Of a DNA stretch of 60,628 nucleotides, positions 44,348 to 53,641 are shown piece after piece. The stretch's first letter is position 1. The number at the start of each line of letters is the position of its first letter. The stretch spans positions 1-60,628 of the forward strand of contig NZ_BPQQ01000019.1 of the NCBI RefSeq assembly GCF_022179325.1, given 5' to 3'. The stretch comes from Methylobacterium isbiliense (GTDB lineage Bacteria; Pseudomonadota; Alphaproteobacteria; Rhizobiales; Beijerinckiaceae). Both the position numbers and the translations under genes were made by a program. The notes below the pieces were generated by a model. That model had not been told where the DNA came from. It searched no databases and saw nothing but the letters and a program-made list of their open reading frames with translations.

Positions 44348-46408
44348 CTAGAGGGCGAGCTGGATCCGGTCCGCCCCCTCGGCCGGTGCGGCCGAGCAGA
44401 GCAGGACCTCGTCGCCGGCCACGGGCGCGGTCGGCTCGCGGAGATAGGTCACCTGCCCGGCGAGCAGCGCGGTGCGGCAGGTCCCGCAGCTCCCGGTGCG
44501 GCAGCTGAAGGCGGGATCGAGCCCCCGCGCCTCCGCGAGGTCGAGCAGGGTTCCGGATCCGGGGGTCCAGCGCGCCTCCTTGCCGGATGCCACGAAGGTC
44601 ACGGGGACCGGCGCCGTCGCGGCCGGCCGGCGCGTCGCCGCGGCCGCAGCCGCCGGTCCGCTCCGCACCAGTGAGGAGGGACCGAACGCCTCCGCGTGGA
44701 TCCGCTCGTCCGCGATGGCGGTGCCGCGCAGGCCGTCGTAGAGCGCCTGCGTGAAGGACGGCGGTCCGCAGAGGTAGAAGTCGTCATCGCCGAAGGGCAG
44801 GAAGCGGCTCAGGAGCGCCATGTCGATCCGCCCCGCGGCGTCGTAGTCGACGCCCTCGATGCCCTGCCCGTCGCCGAGCACACGCACGATCCGCACCGCG
44901 CCCTGCGCCTGCTCGGCGAGGTGCATCAGCTCCGTGTCGAAGGCGCGATCGGCCTGGGAGTGCACGGCGTAGAACAGCGTAGTGAGGCGGATGCGTCTGG
45001 TGCGCAGCCCCTCGTAGATCACGTGCCGCAGCATCGCAAGGAGCGGCGTGATGCCGACGCCGCCGGCCAGCAGCACCGCCGGCCGCGTCGCGTGGGCATC
45101 GAGGGTGAAGCTGCCCGCCGGTGCGCGCGCCTCGATGCGGTCGCCGACCCGGATCGCCTCGTGCAGGTGGCGCGACACCGCCCCGTCCCGCTTGACGCTG
45201 ATGCGGTAGCCGGCATCCGAGGGCGCCGTCGACACGGTATAGGTCCGGATCACCGGCGTGTCCGATCCGGGAAGGGTCAGGCGGATCGGCAGGTGCTGCC
45301 CCGCCCGATGCGGGATCAGGCCCGCGCCGTCGTCCGGAGACAGGTGGAACGAGCGGATCGAGCGGCTCTCGTCGACGATCCTCGTCACCCGGAAGGGCCG
45401 CCAGCGCGTGGCGAGGTCGGCTGCGCGGAGGCGGTCGGCGGTCTCCCGCCAGTCGCCGGTCATCAGCGCGTTGGGCGACCAGCCCTCGGCCCGGAAGGTC
45501 CAGCGCAGCGCAAGCGCCCCCCGGCGGCGCACGACGCGGCGCGGCCGGACGCGCCAGAGCCGCTCGGCGCCCTGGAAGGCCGCGATCTCGGGCGAGTCGA
45601 GGACCACCTCGGCGTCGCCGGTCAGCTGCAGCAGATCGCCCGTCTCGAAATCGGCGAAGACGAGCCCGGCCCTGCCATTGAGGAGGATGTTGCCGAGCGT
45701 GGCGAAGAACAGGTTGCCGGCGAAATCCGGGATCGTCAGCGTGCCGTCCTCGGCGACGCGCACGAAGCCCGCCCGGCCGCCGCGATGCGAGACATCGACC
45801 TGCCGGCGGGCCTCGCGCTCGGCGTAGGAGGCGACGAAGAAGGTGTCCGCCGCCGCGATCACGGCCCGCGCCGCCGCGTCGAGCCCGGAGGACTCTTCCA
45901 CCGCGCCCGAGTAGGGCGCGCGCGGATCCCGGACGAACGCGCCGTCGCGCAGCTGGATGTATTGCGGGCAGTTGCCGAAGCTCTGGTCGACCTCGACCTG
46001 CAGGGTACCGCCGGCCGAGGACCGGACGATCCCGTTCAGGCGGTTGCGGCGGCGGGTGTGGAGTTCGATGCCGAGCAGGCCGACGGCGTCGCCCTCCCGC
46101 GTGCCCTCGGCGGCCGGGTCGGTGGCATCGGGCTGCGCCCGGATGGCGAGGGTCCGGGCCGTGGGCGAGGCGATGAAGCCGGGCGGGCCGGCCAGAAGCG
46201 TGGCCCAGGCATCGCCGCGCCCATCGACGCTGCCGAGCACGATGACGGGAAGCTGGGCGTAGAATGCGCGGTGCTGGTCGGGCATGTGGTCCCGGACGAC
46301 CCGCCGGCCGACCTCCTCCATCCGCGCGGCGACGCCGACCGTCTCCTGCAGCGCCTTCTCGCCGGCGTGCCACGTGTCCAGCTTGGGCATGGTCATGACG
46401 TCACCCAT
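44348..46408 (-). CDS. three-part oxidoreductase: PPOX-type flavin domain, FAD/NAD reductase, 2Fe-2S ferredoxin
   Basis: A 686-residue fusion. Residues about 20-220 form a pyridoxamine-5'-phosphate-oxidase-type split barrel (MPDQHRAFYAQLPVIVLGSV, RRRNRLNGIVR, EVDQSFGNCPQYIQ). Residues about 340-560 are a ferredoxin-NADP-reductase module (FAD-binding HLPIRLTLPGSD, RTYTVSTAPSD; NAD-binding LLAGGVGITPLLAMLRHV, FYLCGPPSFTQAL). The C-terminus is a plant-type ferredoxin with C-x4-C-x2-C (SCRTGSCGTCRT) and a fourth Cys in LLCSAAP. Start choice among three nearby ATGs is uncertain. Substrate unknown. Confidence 0.88.
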   Translation of the reverse strand: MGDVMTMPKLDTWHAGEKALQETVGVAARMEEVGRRVVRDHMPDQHRAFYAQLPVIVLGSVDGRGDAWATLLAGPPGFIASPTARTLAIRAQPDATDPAAEGTREGDAVGLLGIELHTRRRNRLNGIVRSSAGGTLQVEVDQSFGNCPQYIQLRDGAFVRDPRAPYSGAVEESSGLDAAARAVIAAADTFFVASYAEREARRQVDVSHRGGRAGFVRVAEDGTLTIPDFAGNLFFATLGNILLNGRAGLVFADFETGDLLQLTGDAEVVLDSPEIAAFQGAERLWRVRPRRVVRRRGALALRWTFRAEGWSPNALMTGDWRETADRLRAADLATRWRPFRVTRIVDESRSIRSFHLSPDDGAGLIPHRAGQHLPIRLTLPGSDTPVIRTYTVSTAPSDAGYRISVKRDGAVSRHLHEAIRVGDRIEARAPAGSFTLDAHATRPAVLLAGGVGITPLLAMLRHVIYEGLRTRRIRLTTLFYAVHSQADRAFDTELMHLAEQAQGAVRIVRVLGDGQGIEGVDYDAAGRIDMALLSRFLPFGDDDFYLCGPPSFTQALYDGLRGTAIADERIHAEAFGPSSLVRSGPAAAAAATRRPAATAPVPVTFVASGKEARWTPGSGTLLDLAEARGLDPAFSCRTGSCGTCRTALLAGQVTYLREPTAPVAGDEVLLCSAAPAEGADRIQLAL

Positions 46409-46468
46409 GATCGCTCTCCCGTCCGGTGCGGCCGGGCGCGCCCGAGAGGCGCGCCCCGGATCCTCGGG

Positions 46469-47086
46469 TCAGGCTGCGGCCGACAGGCCGGCCGGGGTTC
46501 GGGCGAAGGGGACGAAGCCCGGCAGCGCCTCGATCCGGCGCAGGAAGGCGCCGACGTTCGGATATCCCGACAGATCGACGTTCCCCTCGGGCGCCCGCGC
46601 CACGTAGCTGTAGAGCGCGACATCCGCGATGGTCGGGCGCTCGCCGACGAGCCAGTCGCGGCCGGCCAGATGGGCTTCGAGCCGGCGCAGCAGCGTGTGG
46701 GCTCGGCCGATCACCTCCTCGGGGTTGAACGTCGCGCCGAACACGGTGACGAGGCGGGCTGCCGCCGGGCCGTACGCGACCTCGCCGGCCGCCACCGACA
46801 GCCAGCGCTGCACGGCCGCTTGGCCCTGCGCATCCTCCGGCAGCCAGTCGGTCCGGCCGAACTTGCGCGCCGCGTAGACCAGGATGGCGTTGGAATCCGA
46901 GACGACGGTGCCGTCGTCGTCCAGCACCGGCACCTGACCGAACGGGTTCAGGGCCAGGAACTCCGGCGTCCTGTGGGCGCCCGCCTTCAGGTCGACCTCG
47001 ACGAGGTCGTGCGGCACGCCGAGCAGCGCGAGTCCCAGGCGGGCCCGATGCGCGTGACCCGAGAGGGGATGGTGGTAGAGCTTCAT
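46469..47086 (-). CDS. glutathione S-transferase family protein
   Basis: A 205-residue GST. The thioredoxin-like N-terminal domain ([43 protein letters not shown]) contains the cis-Pro and the Asp-Ser glutathione contacts; the helical C-terminal domain has the [17 protein letters not shown] motif. The start at 47086 matches the family. It lies 60 nt upstream of the fusion oxidoreductase gene and shares its strand, so they may be cotranscribed. Confidence 0.9.
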   Translation of the reverse strand: MKLYHHPLSGHAHRARLGLALLGVPHDLVEVDLKAGAHRTPEFLALNPFGQVPVLDDDGTVVSDSNAILVYAARKFGRTDWLPEDAQGQAAVQRWLSVAAGEVAYGPAAARLVTVFGATFNPEEVIGRAHTLLRRLEAHLAGRDWLVGERPTIADVALYSYVARAPEGNVDLSGYPNVGAFLRRIEALPGFVPFARTPAGLSAAA

Positions 47087-47542
47087 GATCGTCTGTCCCT
47101 GGCTGGTGCGGCCGGGTTCGCTCCCGATCCGCACAGGCAAGGTGATGCGATCAGCCGTTGTCGGCAATTATCGTTCTCGGCAGTTCATTGTTGCCAATAG
47201 CGAAATAATCGGTACCTGGGCAGGGACTCGGCGCTTGGGACTCGCGCCGATGCTCCGCCGCGGGTTGAGGCCCGGCACGGACCAGCTCCTCACCCACGAG
47301 CACGACAGCAGCGTCCCGTTCGACGATGATGCCGTCGCGCTCGCCGACAATTCGATCAGTCGCGCCGCGTCCGCCAGCGCTTCACCGTGGGCGACCGCAC
47401 GGGTGCCGGCCGCGGCGCCCGCCGGCCATCTCAGGCACGTCGCCGCCCGCCCCTCCGCCGCCAACCGGACACTCCCGCGGTCCGGCAAGGGCCGTAGGTC
47501 TGCCCCGGACCGGGTGCGAAGCGTCGGATCGGCCCGGACCGG
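47087..47542. other. intergenic region without a convincing gene
   Basis: About 455 nt between the GST start and the pirin-like gene stop. The first 130 nt are AT-richer (about 48% GC near 47160-47220) and should hold the GST promoter. A 106-codon frame on the minus strand (47168-47488) has no family resemblance. Confidence 0.4.
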
Positions 47543-48286
47543 TCAGGCGGCCAGGATGTTGCCGCTGAACATGCCGCCCCTGAAGACCGCCGCGCCCGGA
47601 TCGGTGGTGAAGAGCACGAGGTCGACCTCGGCGGTCGCCGTCACCGTCGCGGTGTCGGCGCCGAGATGGACGCTCTCGCCGTCGCGGATCACGACATCGG
47701 CGATGCGGGCCTCGCCCTTGAAGGCGTAGAGCAGGCGCACGACGTGCGGACCCCGCGGCGGCAGGACGAGGGACGATCCCGCCGACAGGTGGGCATCCTC
47801 CACCCAGGCCTGGGCACGGACCGTCAGGGGCGCTCCCTCCGGTGCGGCGAGAAGGCGCCACGCGTTGCGGCTGAGCACCCGATCGAGGTCGTGGAACTGG
47901 ACCTGCGGCGCGAGGCCGGCCGCGCGGGGCCGGAGGAAGATCTGCAAGGCCTCGACCGGCTCGGGGCCGAGCATCTCCTCCTCGTGCTGGAACGTGTGGC
48001 CGGCATTCATCAGCATCAGGCGGGAGGCCGTGATCTCCTGCTCGTGCCCCATCGTGTCGCGATGGAGCATCCGGCCGGCCCGGAGGTAGGTCAGGATCTC
48101 GTCGTCGCGGTGCGGATGCATCCCGATGACGTGCCCCGGCCTCGCCCAGGCGCGGTCGATTCGGCCGATCGCGCCGATGCCGCTGTCGCCGAGGCCGAGG
48201 CTGACGCCGGGATGGAGGATCTCAAGCGCGAATCCTTCCTCCCGGTTGCCGCGCCACGCGCCGCGGCCGAGCCCGATCGGCCGCAT
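47543..48286 (-). CDS. pirin/YhaK-type bicupin
   Basis: A 247-residue cupin protein of the pirin/YhaK group. GHVIGMHPHRDDEILTYLRA carries the metal-binding histidines and the acidic ligand lies in HTFQHEEEM. The ATG at 48286 shares one base with the stop codon of the old yellow enzyme gene (TGATG), so translation is coupled. YhaK-like proteins are linked to redox stress; the reaction is not known. Confidence 0.88.
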   Translation of the reverse strand: MRPIGLGRGAWRGNREEGFALEILHPGVSLGLGDSGIGAIGRIDRAWARPGHVIGMHPHRDDEILTYLRAGRMLHRDTMGHEQEITASRLMLMNAGHTFQHEEEMLGPEPVEALQIFLRPRAAGLAPQVQFHDLDRVLSRNAWRLLAAPEGAPLTVRAQAWVEDAHLSAGSSLVLPPRGPHVVRLLYAFKGEARIADVVIRDGESVHLGADTATVTATAEVDLVLFTTDPGAAVFRGGMFSGNILAA

Positions 48287-49356
48287 CACGCCGCCTCCCC
48301 GGAGAGCACCGGGTAGTCGGTGTAGCCCTCCGCGCCGCCGCCGTAGAAGGTGGCCTTGTCCGCCGGATTCATGGCCGCGCCGGACTTCAGGCGGGCGGGG
48401 AAGTCGGGCGTGGAGAGGACGAGTTGGCCGTAGGATTCGAGGTCGGCGCGGCCCGCCGCGATGTCCGAGCCGACACCCTGCACCGCGCGACCCGGCCGGT
48501 TGACGATCAGGGCCCGGCTCCACAGGCGGCGGATATCCGCCAGCAGCGCCTCGTTGCCGAGATGCATGACGTGGATGTAGGCCAATCCCAGCTTGTCCAG
48601 TTCGCCCACGAGATGGCGGTAGAGGTCCGGCGCCTCGGGACCCTCGTCCAGGCTGCCGAGCGTGGCGCCGGGCGACAGGCGGATGCCGGTGCGCTCGCCG
48701 CCGATCTCCTCCGCGATCGCCCGGGCGACCTCGACGGCGAAGCGGGCGCGGTTCTCGATGCCGCCGCCGTACCGGTCGGTGCGCAGGTTGGCGTTCGGGG
48801 CGAAGAACTGCTGGACGAGGTAGCCGTTGGCCCCGTGGATCTCGACGCCGTCGGCGCCGGCCTCGATCGCGCGGCGGGCCGCATGCCGGAAGTCCTCGAC
48901 CGTGCGGGCGATCTCGTCGGTCGTCAGCGCCCGCGGTTCGGGGATCGGCTTCATCCCCTCCAGGGTGAACATCTGGTCGTTCGGCGCGACCGCCGACGGG
49001 GCGACCCCGAGGGCATGGCCGGGGGTGTTGTCCGGATGCGAGACCCGGCCGACATGCATGAGCTGGATGAACAGGCGCGATCCGGCCTCGTGCACCGCCG
49101 AGGTCACCGCCCGCCAGCCTGCGACATGCCGGTCGGTGTAGATGCCGGGCGTGAAGATGTAGCCCTGCCCGGCGTCCGACGGCTGGGTGCCCTCGCTGAC
49201 CAGGAGGCCGAGGCCGGCGCGCTGCGCGTAGTACGCGGCGGCGAGCGGCCCCGGCGTGCCGTCGGGCGCGGCGCGGCTGCGGGTCATCGGGGCCATCACC
49301 AGCCGGTTCTTGAGGGCGAGGTGTCCGACCTCGATCGGAGTCCAGATGTCGGTCAT
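48286..49356 (-). CDS. nemA: old yellow enzyme family alkene reductase
   Basis: A 356-residue FMN-dependent ene-reductase. IWTPIEVGHLALKNRLVMAP, the ALGVAPSAV segment, GADGVEIHGANGYLVQQFFA with the catalytic-site His-Asn pair, and NRTDRYGG-like NLRTDRYGGGIENRARF are all typical. It reduces alpha,beta-unsaturated carbonyls, N-ethylmaleimide and nitrate esters with NAD(P)H. AGGAG ribosome site. Divergent from the LysR gene at 49465, with 108 nt between starts. Confidence 0.93.
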   Translation of the reverse strand: MTDIWTPIEVGHLALKNRLVMAPMTRSRAAPDGTPGPLAAAYYAQRAGLGLLVSEGTQPSDAGQGYIFTPGIYTDRHVAGWRAVTSAVHEAGSRLFIQLMHVGRVSHPDNTPGHALGVAPSAVAPNDQMFTLEGMKPIPEPRALTTDEIARTVEDFRHAARRAIEAGADGVEIHGANGYLVQQFFAPNANLRTDRYGGGIENRARFAVEVARAIAEEIGGERTGIRLSPGATLGSLDEGPEAPDLYRHLVGELDKLGLAYIHVMHLGNEALLADIRRLWSRALIVNRPGRAVQGVGSDIAAGRADLESYGQLVLSTPDFPARLKSGAAMNPADKATFYGGGAEGYTDYPVLSGEAA

Positions 49357-49464
49357 GGCAGTCTCCTGAACGTCGTTCCGGGCGGTCGCCCGTGCTCACG
49401 GGCTTGACGTAGTGTTCCATGCGAGCGCGAGATAGGCCGCCCTACGGAACGGAGTGGTCCGGCA

Positions 49465-50385
49465 GTGGAACACACGGACATCGACGCCCTGGCGGGCTTC
49501 GTCGCGGTCGCGCAAGAGGGTGGCCTGAACGCGGCGTCGCGCCGGACGGGCATCCCGAAGGCGACGCTGTCGCGGCGGGTGCGCGCACTGGAGGCGGGCA
49601 TCGGGCTGCCTCTGCTCACCCGCGGCGGGGCCCGCCTGGAACTGACCGAGGACGGCCGCTCGCTTCTGGCCCGGGCCGCCCCGCTCCTGGCCGATCTCGA
49701 TGCGCTCTGGGCCGAGGCGCGGGAGTGGAGCGGGCAGGTCCGCGGCCGGCTGCGCGTCAGCATGCCGGTGCTGCTGGCGCGCTTCGGCATGGGCGACCTC
49801 GTCGCCCGCTTCGTGCGGATCTACCCGTCCGTCGAGCTGGAGATCGATGTCAACGACCGCTTCGTCGACCCGGTCGCCGAAGGCTACGACGTCGTGGTCC
49901 GCGCCAATCCCTCGCCCGACACCGGCCTCGTCGGGCGCCTGTGCCTGCGCACCCGCAGCGTGCTGGCGGGCTCGCCGGCCCTGGTCCTTCCCGAGCGGCC
50001 CGACGAGCCCGTGGACGCCGTGGTCCTGTCGGCTGCCCGCGGCCAGTCGCGCTGGACCATCCTCGGCCCGGAGGGCGAGCGCGCCGTGACGCCGCGGGAG
50101 GTCGTGCGGTGCTCGTCGATGATGCTGGTCCACGAGGCGGTCCTGGCCGGTGCCGGCGTGGCGCTCCTGCCCGCGTGGCTGATCGAGGAGGACGTGGCGG
50201 CCGGCCGCCTCAAGGCCTGGGGCAGCGTCCCCAACCGCGACAACGAGGTCTGGGTCCTGCACCCGCCGGGAGGCGTGACGAGCCCCAAGGTGCAGGCCTT
50301 CGCCGATTTTATGGTGGAGCAGTTCGCGCGCTCCCGGACGTTCTCGGCTCGCGCGCAGGACGGGGCGGGCGAGGCCGGGCGGTGA
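49465..50385 (+). CDS. LysR-family transcriptional regulator
   Basis: A 306-residue LysR regulator. MEHTDIDALAGFVAVAQEGG with ASRRTGIPKATLSRRVRALE gives the HTH; the effector domain includes LRVSMPVLLARFGMGDLVARF. Faces the old yellow enzyme-pirin pair, its probable target. It also precedes the catabolic operon starting at 50584, but that operon has a second LysR gene at its far end. Confidence 0.9.
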   Translation: MEHTDIDALAGFVAVAQEGGLNAASRRTGIPKATLSRRVRALEAGIGLPLLTRGGARLELTEDGRSLLARAAPLLADLDALWAEAREWSGQVRGRLRVSMPVLLARFGMGDLVARFVRIYPSVELEIDVNDRFVDPVAEGYDVVVRANPSPDTGLVGRLCLRTRSVLAGSPALVLPERPDEPVDAVVLSAARGQSRWTILGPEGERAVTPREVVRCSSMMLVHEAVLAGAGVALLPAWLIEEDVAAGRLKAWGSVPNRDNEVWVLHPPGGVTSPKVQAFADFMVEQFARSRTFSARAQDGAGEAGR

Positions 50386-50583
50386 TCGTCGCGCGATGAT
50401 CGGCCCCGGGGCGCATCCGGGCGGGAGGGCAGGGGATGCCGCGTGCGCCGACCGAACCGCCGCCCAGCGGCAGACATCCTGAATTCGGCTGTGCCGAACG
50501 ATCCTTCAGCATTTTCGCCGTTGCCGAATTGGCCGGCGCGCAAAATTCTCCCGCCGACAGAACGGCACAAGGGATGGAAGCGC

Positions 50584-52026
50584 GTGATCCGGCACAAGGT
50601 GTTCATCGACGGACGATGGGTCGCTCCGGCAGGCGGCGAGTACCTTCCCACCACCAATCCCAGCACCGACGAGGTGGTGGCCGCGATCGCGCGGGGCGGG
50701 CAGGCCGACATCGACGCGGCGGTGGCGGCCGCGCGCGGGGCGCTCGCCGGCGAATGGGGTCAGCTCGACGCCGCGTCGCGCGGTCGCCTGCTGAGCCGGC
50801 TCGGGCAGCTGATCCTCGACAGGCTGGACGAACTCGCGGAGATCGAGGCGGCCGATACCGGCAAGCCGATGAAGCTCGCGCGCAACGACATACGCGTCAC
50901 CGCCCGCTACTTCGAGTTCTACGGCGGGGCCGCCGACAAGGTGCACGGCGACACCATCCCGTTCCTGACCGGCTATCAGGTCATGGTCCTGCGCGAGCCG
51001 CGCGGCGTGACCGGCCACATCATCCCCTGGAACTACCCCGCCTCGATGTTCGGCCGCACGCTCGGCCCGGCGCTCGCGACGGGCAATGCCTGCGTGCTGA
51101 AGCCCGCCGAGGAGGCCTCGCTCTCCTGCCTGCGCTTCACCGAACTGGCCGAGGAGGTCGGCTTCCCGCGCGGTGCGATCAATCTCGTGACGGGGCTGGG
51201 CGAGGAGGCGGGCGCGGCCCTCTCGAACCATCCCGGCATCGACCTGTTGTCCTTCACCGGCTCGCCCGAGGTCGGCGTGCTGGTGCAGCAGGCGGCGGCG
51301 CGCAACCACGTCCCCTGCGTGCTCGAACTCGGCGGGAAGTCGCCGCAGGTCGTCTTCGCCGATGCCGACCAGGACAAGGCCTGCGAGATCATCGTGGGCG
51401 CGATCGTGCAGAATGCGGGGCAGACCTGCTCGGCGGGTTCCCGCGTCCTCATCGAGCGCGCGATCTACGAGCCGTTCATGGCCAAGCTCGCGGCCCGCAT
51501 CGCCCGGACGCGGGTCGGCTACCCGGCGCAGGACCTCGATTGCGGCCCGGTGATCAGCCAGGTCCAGCGCGAGCGCATCCAGGGCTTCCTTGAGCGCGCC
51601 GCCGCGGACCGGGTCGAGGTCGTCGCCCAGGGGACGATCGATCCGGAGGTGGACGCGCAGGGCTACTTCGTGCCGCCGACCCTGTACGGGGCGGTGCCGC
51701 GCGACCACGAACTGGCGCGCGAGGAGGTGTTCGGACCCGTCCTCGCGGCGCTGCCCTTCGACGACGAGGCGGACGCGATCCGGCTCGCCAACGGGACGGA
51801 GTACGGCCTCATCGCGGGCGTCTGGACCCGCGACGGCGCGCGCCAGTTGCGCCTCGCCAAGGCGCTGCGGGTCGGACAGGTCTACGTGAACGGATACGGC
51901 GCCGGCGGCGGCGTCGAACTACCCTTCGGCGGGTTCGGCAAGAGCGGCCACGGGCGCGAGAAGGGCTTCGAGGCCCTGCGCGAATACACGGTCGCCAAGA
52001 CCGTGGTGATCGACCACCGCACCTGA
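50584..52026 (+). CDS. NAD(P)-dependent aldehyde dehydrogenase
   Basis: A 480-residue ALDH superfamily protein of the betaine-aldehyde-dehydrogenase-like class. The cofactor motif FTGSPEVG, catalytic Glu248 (LELGGKSPQ) and nucleophile Cys282 (NAGQTCSAGSR) are intact, and it ends FGGFGKSGHGREKGFEALRE. A GTG at 50584 gives the typical N-terminus and length; the frame is open to an ATG at 50443, giving an unlikely 47-residue extension across a promoter-like region. First gene of the catabolic operon, 33 nt before the TRAP genes. Confidence 0.9.
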   Translation: MIRHKVFIDGRWVAPAGGEYLPTTNPSTDEVVAAIARGGQADIDAAVAAARGALAGEWGQLDAASRGRLLSRLGQLILDRLDELAEIEAADTGKPMKLARNDIRVTARYFEFYGGAADKVHGDTIPFLTGYQVMVLREPRGVTGHIIPWNYPASMFGRTLGPALATGNACVLKPAEEASLSCLRFTELAEEVGFPRGAINLVTGLGEEAGAALSNHPGIDLLSFTGSPEVGVLVQQAAARNHVPCVLELGGKSPQVVFADADQDKACEIIVGAIVQNAGQTCSAGSRVLIERAIYEPFMAKLAARIARTRVGYPAQDLDCGPVISQVQRERIQGFLERAAADRVEVVAQGTIDPEVDAQGYFVPPTLYGAVPRDHELAREEVFGPVLAALPFDDEADAIRLANGTEYGLIAGVWTRDGARQLRLAKALRVGQVYVNGYGAGGGVELPFGGFGKSGHGREKGFEALREYTVAKTVVIDHRT

Positions 52027-52059
52027 TCGCAGACACAGAACACGTCCCGGGGAGGAACC

Positions 52060-53067
52060 ATGAAGACCCTGTTCGCCGCCGTCGCCGCGGCCGCGCTGCT
52101 GCTCGCCGCGACGAATCCCGGCCTCGCCCAGACGAAGGCGCGGCTCGGCCACGTCTTCGCGCCCGGCAACGCCGCCGACGAGGCCAGCAAGGCCTTCGCC
52201 CGGCTGGTGAAGGAGCGCACCAAGGGCGAGATCGACATCGCGGTCTTCCCCAACAGCCAGCTCGGCGGCGACGAGGCGCTCGGCCGCGACGTCGGCCGCG
52301 GCGCGGTCGAGTTCGCCTTCCTCAATCCCGGCTCGCTGACCGGCCTCGATCCGCTGCTCGACATCCACTACCTGCCCTACATCGTCACCAGCGACGCCGA
52401 GGCGGACAGGATCTTCTACAATCCCGACGGGATCCTGCAGCGCACCCTGACCGAGACCCTGGCCAAGCACCGCATGGTGGCGCTCGGCTTCTTCGAGCTG
52501 GAGTTCCGCGCCGTCACCAACTCGAAGCGGCCGGTGCGCACCATCGAGGATCTCAAGGGGCTGAAGATCCGCGTCCCCGGCTCGGCGGCGATCCGCAGCT
52601 TCTTCGAGATCGCCGGCACGCAGGCCGTGACGATGCCCTTCAACAACCTCTTCGTGGCGCTGCAGCAGGGCACGGTCGACGGCCAGGACAACGGCGCGAG
52701 CATCACCTTCAACTCGCGCCTGTTCGAGGCCCAGCGCCACATGACGCTAACGAACCACGTCTACGCGATGGGCACGATCACGGTGAGCCAACGCTTCTGG
52801 AGCGGCCTCAGCGAGGCCAACAAGGCGATCGTCAAGGCCGCCGCCGAGGAGGTGGCGCGCGACGAGATCAAGGCCAACCGGGCGGCCATCGCGGGCTTCA
52901 TCGACAAGATGAAGGCGGCCGGCCTCGAGATCGTCACGCCGACGCCCGAGGCCATGGACGGCTTCGTGAAGGCCGGGCAGGTGGGCTGGGAGCGGCTGAC
53001 GCCGGTCTATGGCGAGGCGCGCATCGCGGCGCTCCGGAAGGAAGTCGACGCGGCCAGGGGCAAGTAG
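52060..53067 (+). CDS. TRAP transporter substrate-binding protein (DctP)
   Basis: A 335-residue periplasmic DctP-type receptor. Signal peptide MKTLFAAVAAAALLLAATNP with cleavage near LAQ; RLGHVFAPGNAADEASKAFA, IDIAVFPNSQLGGDEALGRD, DLKGLKIRVPGSA (the arginine that pairs with the ligand carboxylate) and QQGTVDGQDN are the family's landmarks. The ligand should be an organic acid. GGAGG site 4-5 nt before the ATG. Confidence 0.92.
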   Translation: MKTLFAAVAAAALLLAATNPGLAQTKARLGHVFAPGNAADEASKAFARLVKERTKGEIDIAVFPNSQLGGDEALGRDVGRGAVEFAFLNPGSLTGLDPLLDIHYLPYIVTSDAEADRIFYNPDGILQRTLTETLAKHRMVALGFFELEFRAVTNSKRPVRTIEDLKGLKIRVPGSAAIRSFFEIAGTQAVTMPFNNLFVALQQGTVDGQDNGASITFNSRLFEAQRHMTLTNHVYAMGTITVSQRFWSGLSEANKAIVKAAAEEVARDEIKANRAAIAGFIDKMKAAGLEIVTPTPEAMDGFVKAGQVGWERLTPVYGEARIAALRKEVDAARGK

Positions 53068-53071
53068 CCCC

Positions 53072-53641
53072 ATGACCACGGAGACGCTCCTCGACCGGGA
53101 ATCGGCGCGGGCGGCCCTGCCCGTGCCCGGAAGCCTGCTCGGCCGCGCCATGCGCGTCGAGGTCGTGCTGGCGCGGGTCGAGACCGCGGTGGCGATGGCG
53201 GCGCTCGCCGTCGCCATGCTGGCGGTCGCCACCTCGATCGCCATCCGCGCCTTCGCGCTGCCCTTTCCCGACACCGGCGAGTGGGCGATCGTCGCCATGT
53301 CGCCGCTCACCTTCATGGGCGCGGCCCTGTGCAGCCACCTGCACAAGCACCTCACGGCCGACATCGTCGAGACGCTGCCCGACGGCTGGCTGCGCCGCGG
53401 CCTCGACGCCCTGAGTTCGGGGCTGTGCTTCGTGTTCGGCGCCGTCTTCGTCGTCATCGCCTGGGACCTGTTCGACTACGCGTGGTCGTCCGGCGAGAAG
53501 CTGATCGATCTCGGCACGCCGGTGGCGGTGCCGGCGGCCTTCATGGTGGCGGGCGCCGCGCTGATCGCGCTCCACGGGGCGATGGACGTGTGGCGCGCGC
53601 TGGCGGGCCGGCCGCCGGGAGGAACCGACCCGTGGCACTGA
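53072..53641 (+). CDS. TRAP transporter small permease (DctQ)
   Basis: A 189-residue four-helix membrane subunit. Hydrophobic segments include VAMAALAVAMLAVATSIAI, WAIVAMSPLTFMGAALCSHL, GLCFVFGAVFVVIAWDLF and AAFMVAGAALIALHGAMD. Starts 4 nt after the receptor gene stop and overlaps the large permease gene by 10 nt. Confidence 0.88.
   Translation: MTTETLLDRESARAALPVPGSLLGRAMRVEVVLARVETAVAMAALAVAMLAVATSIAIRAFALPFPDTGEWAIVAMSPLTFMGAALCSHLHKHLTADIVETLPDGWLRRGLDALSSGLCFVFGAVFVVIAWDLFDYAWSSGEKLIDLGTPVAVPAAFMVAGAALIALHGAMDVWRALAGRPPGGTDPWH

Noticed and set aside
47168-47488. 106-codon minus-strand ORF upstream of the pirin-like gene
   Set aside because: No family resemblance, Ala/Ser/Arg-rich; looked at as a possible regulator of the GST gene, but no HTH pattern is present.
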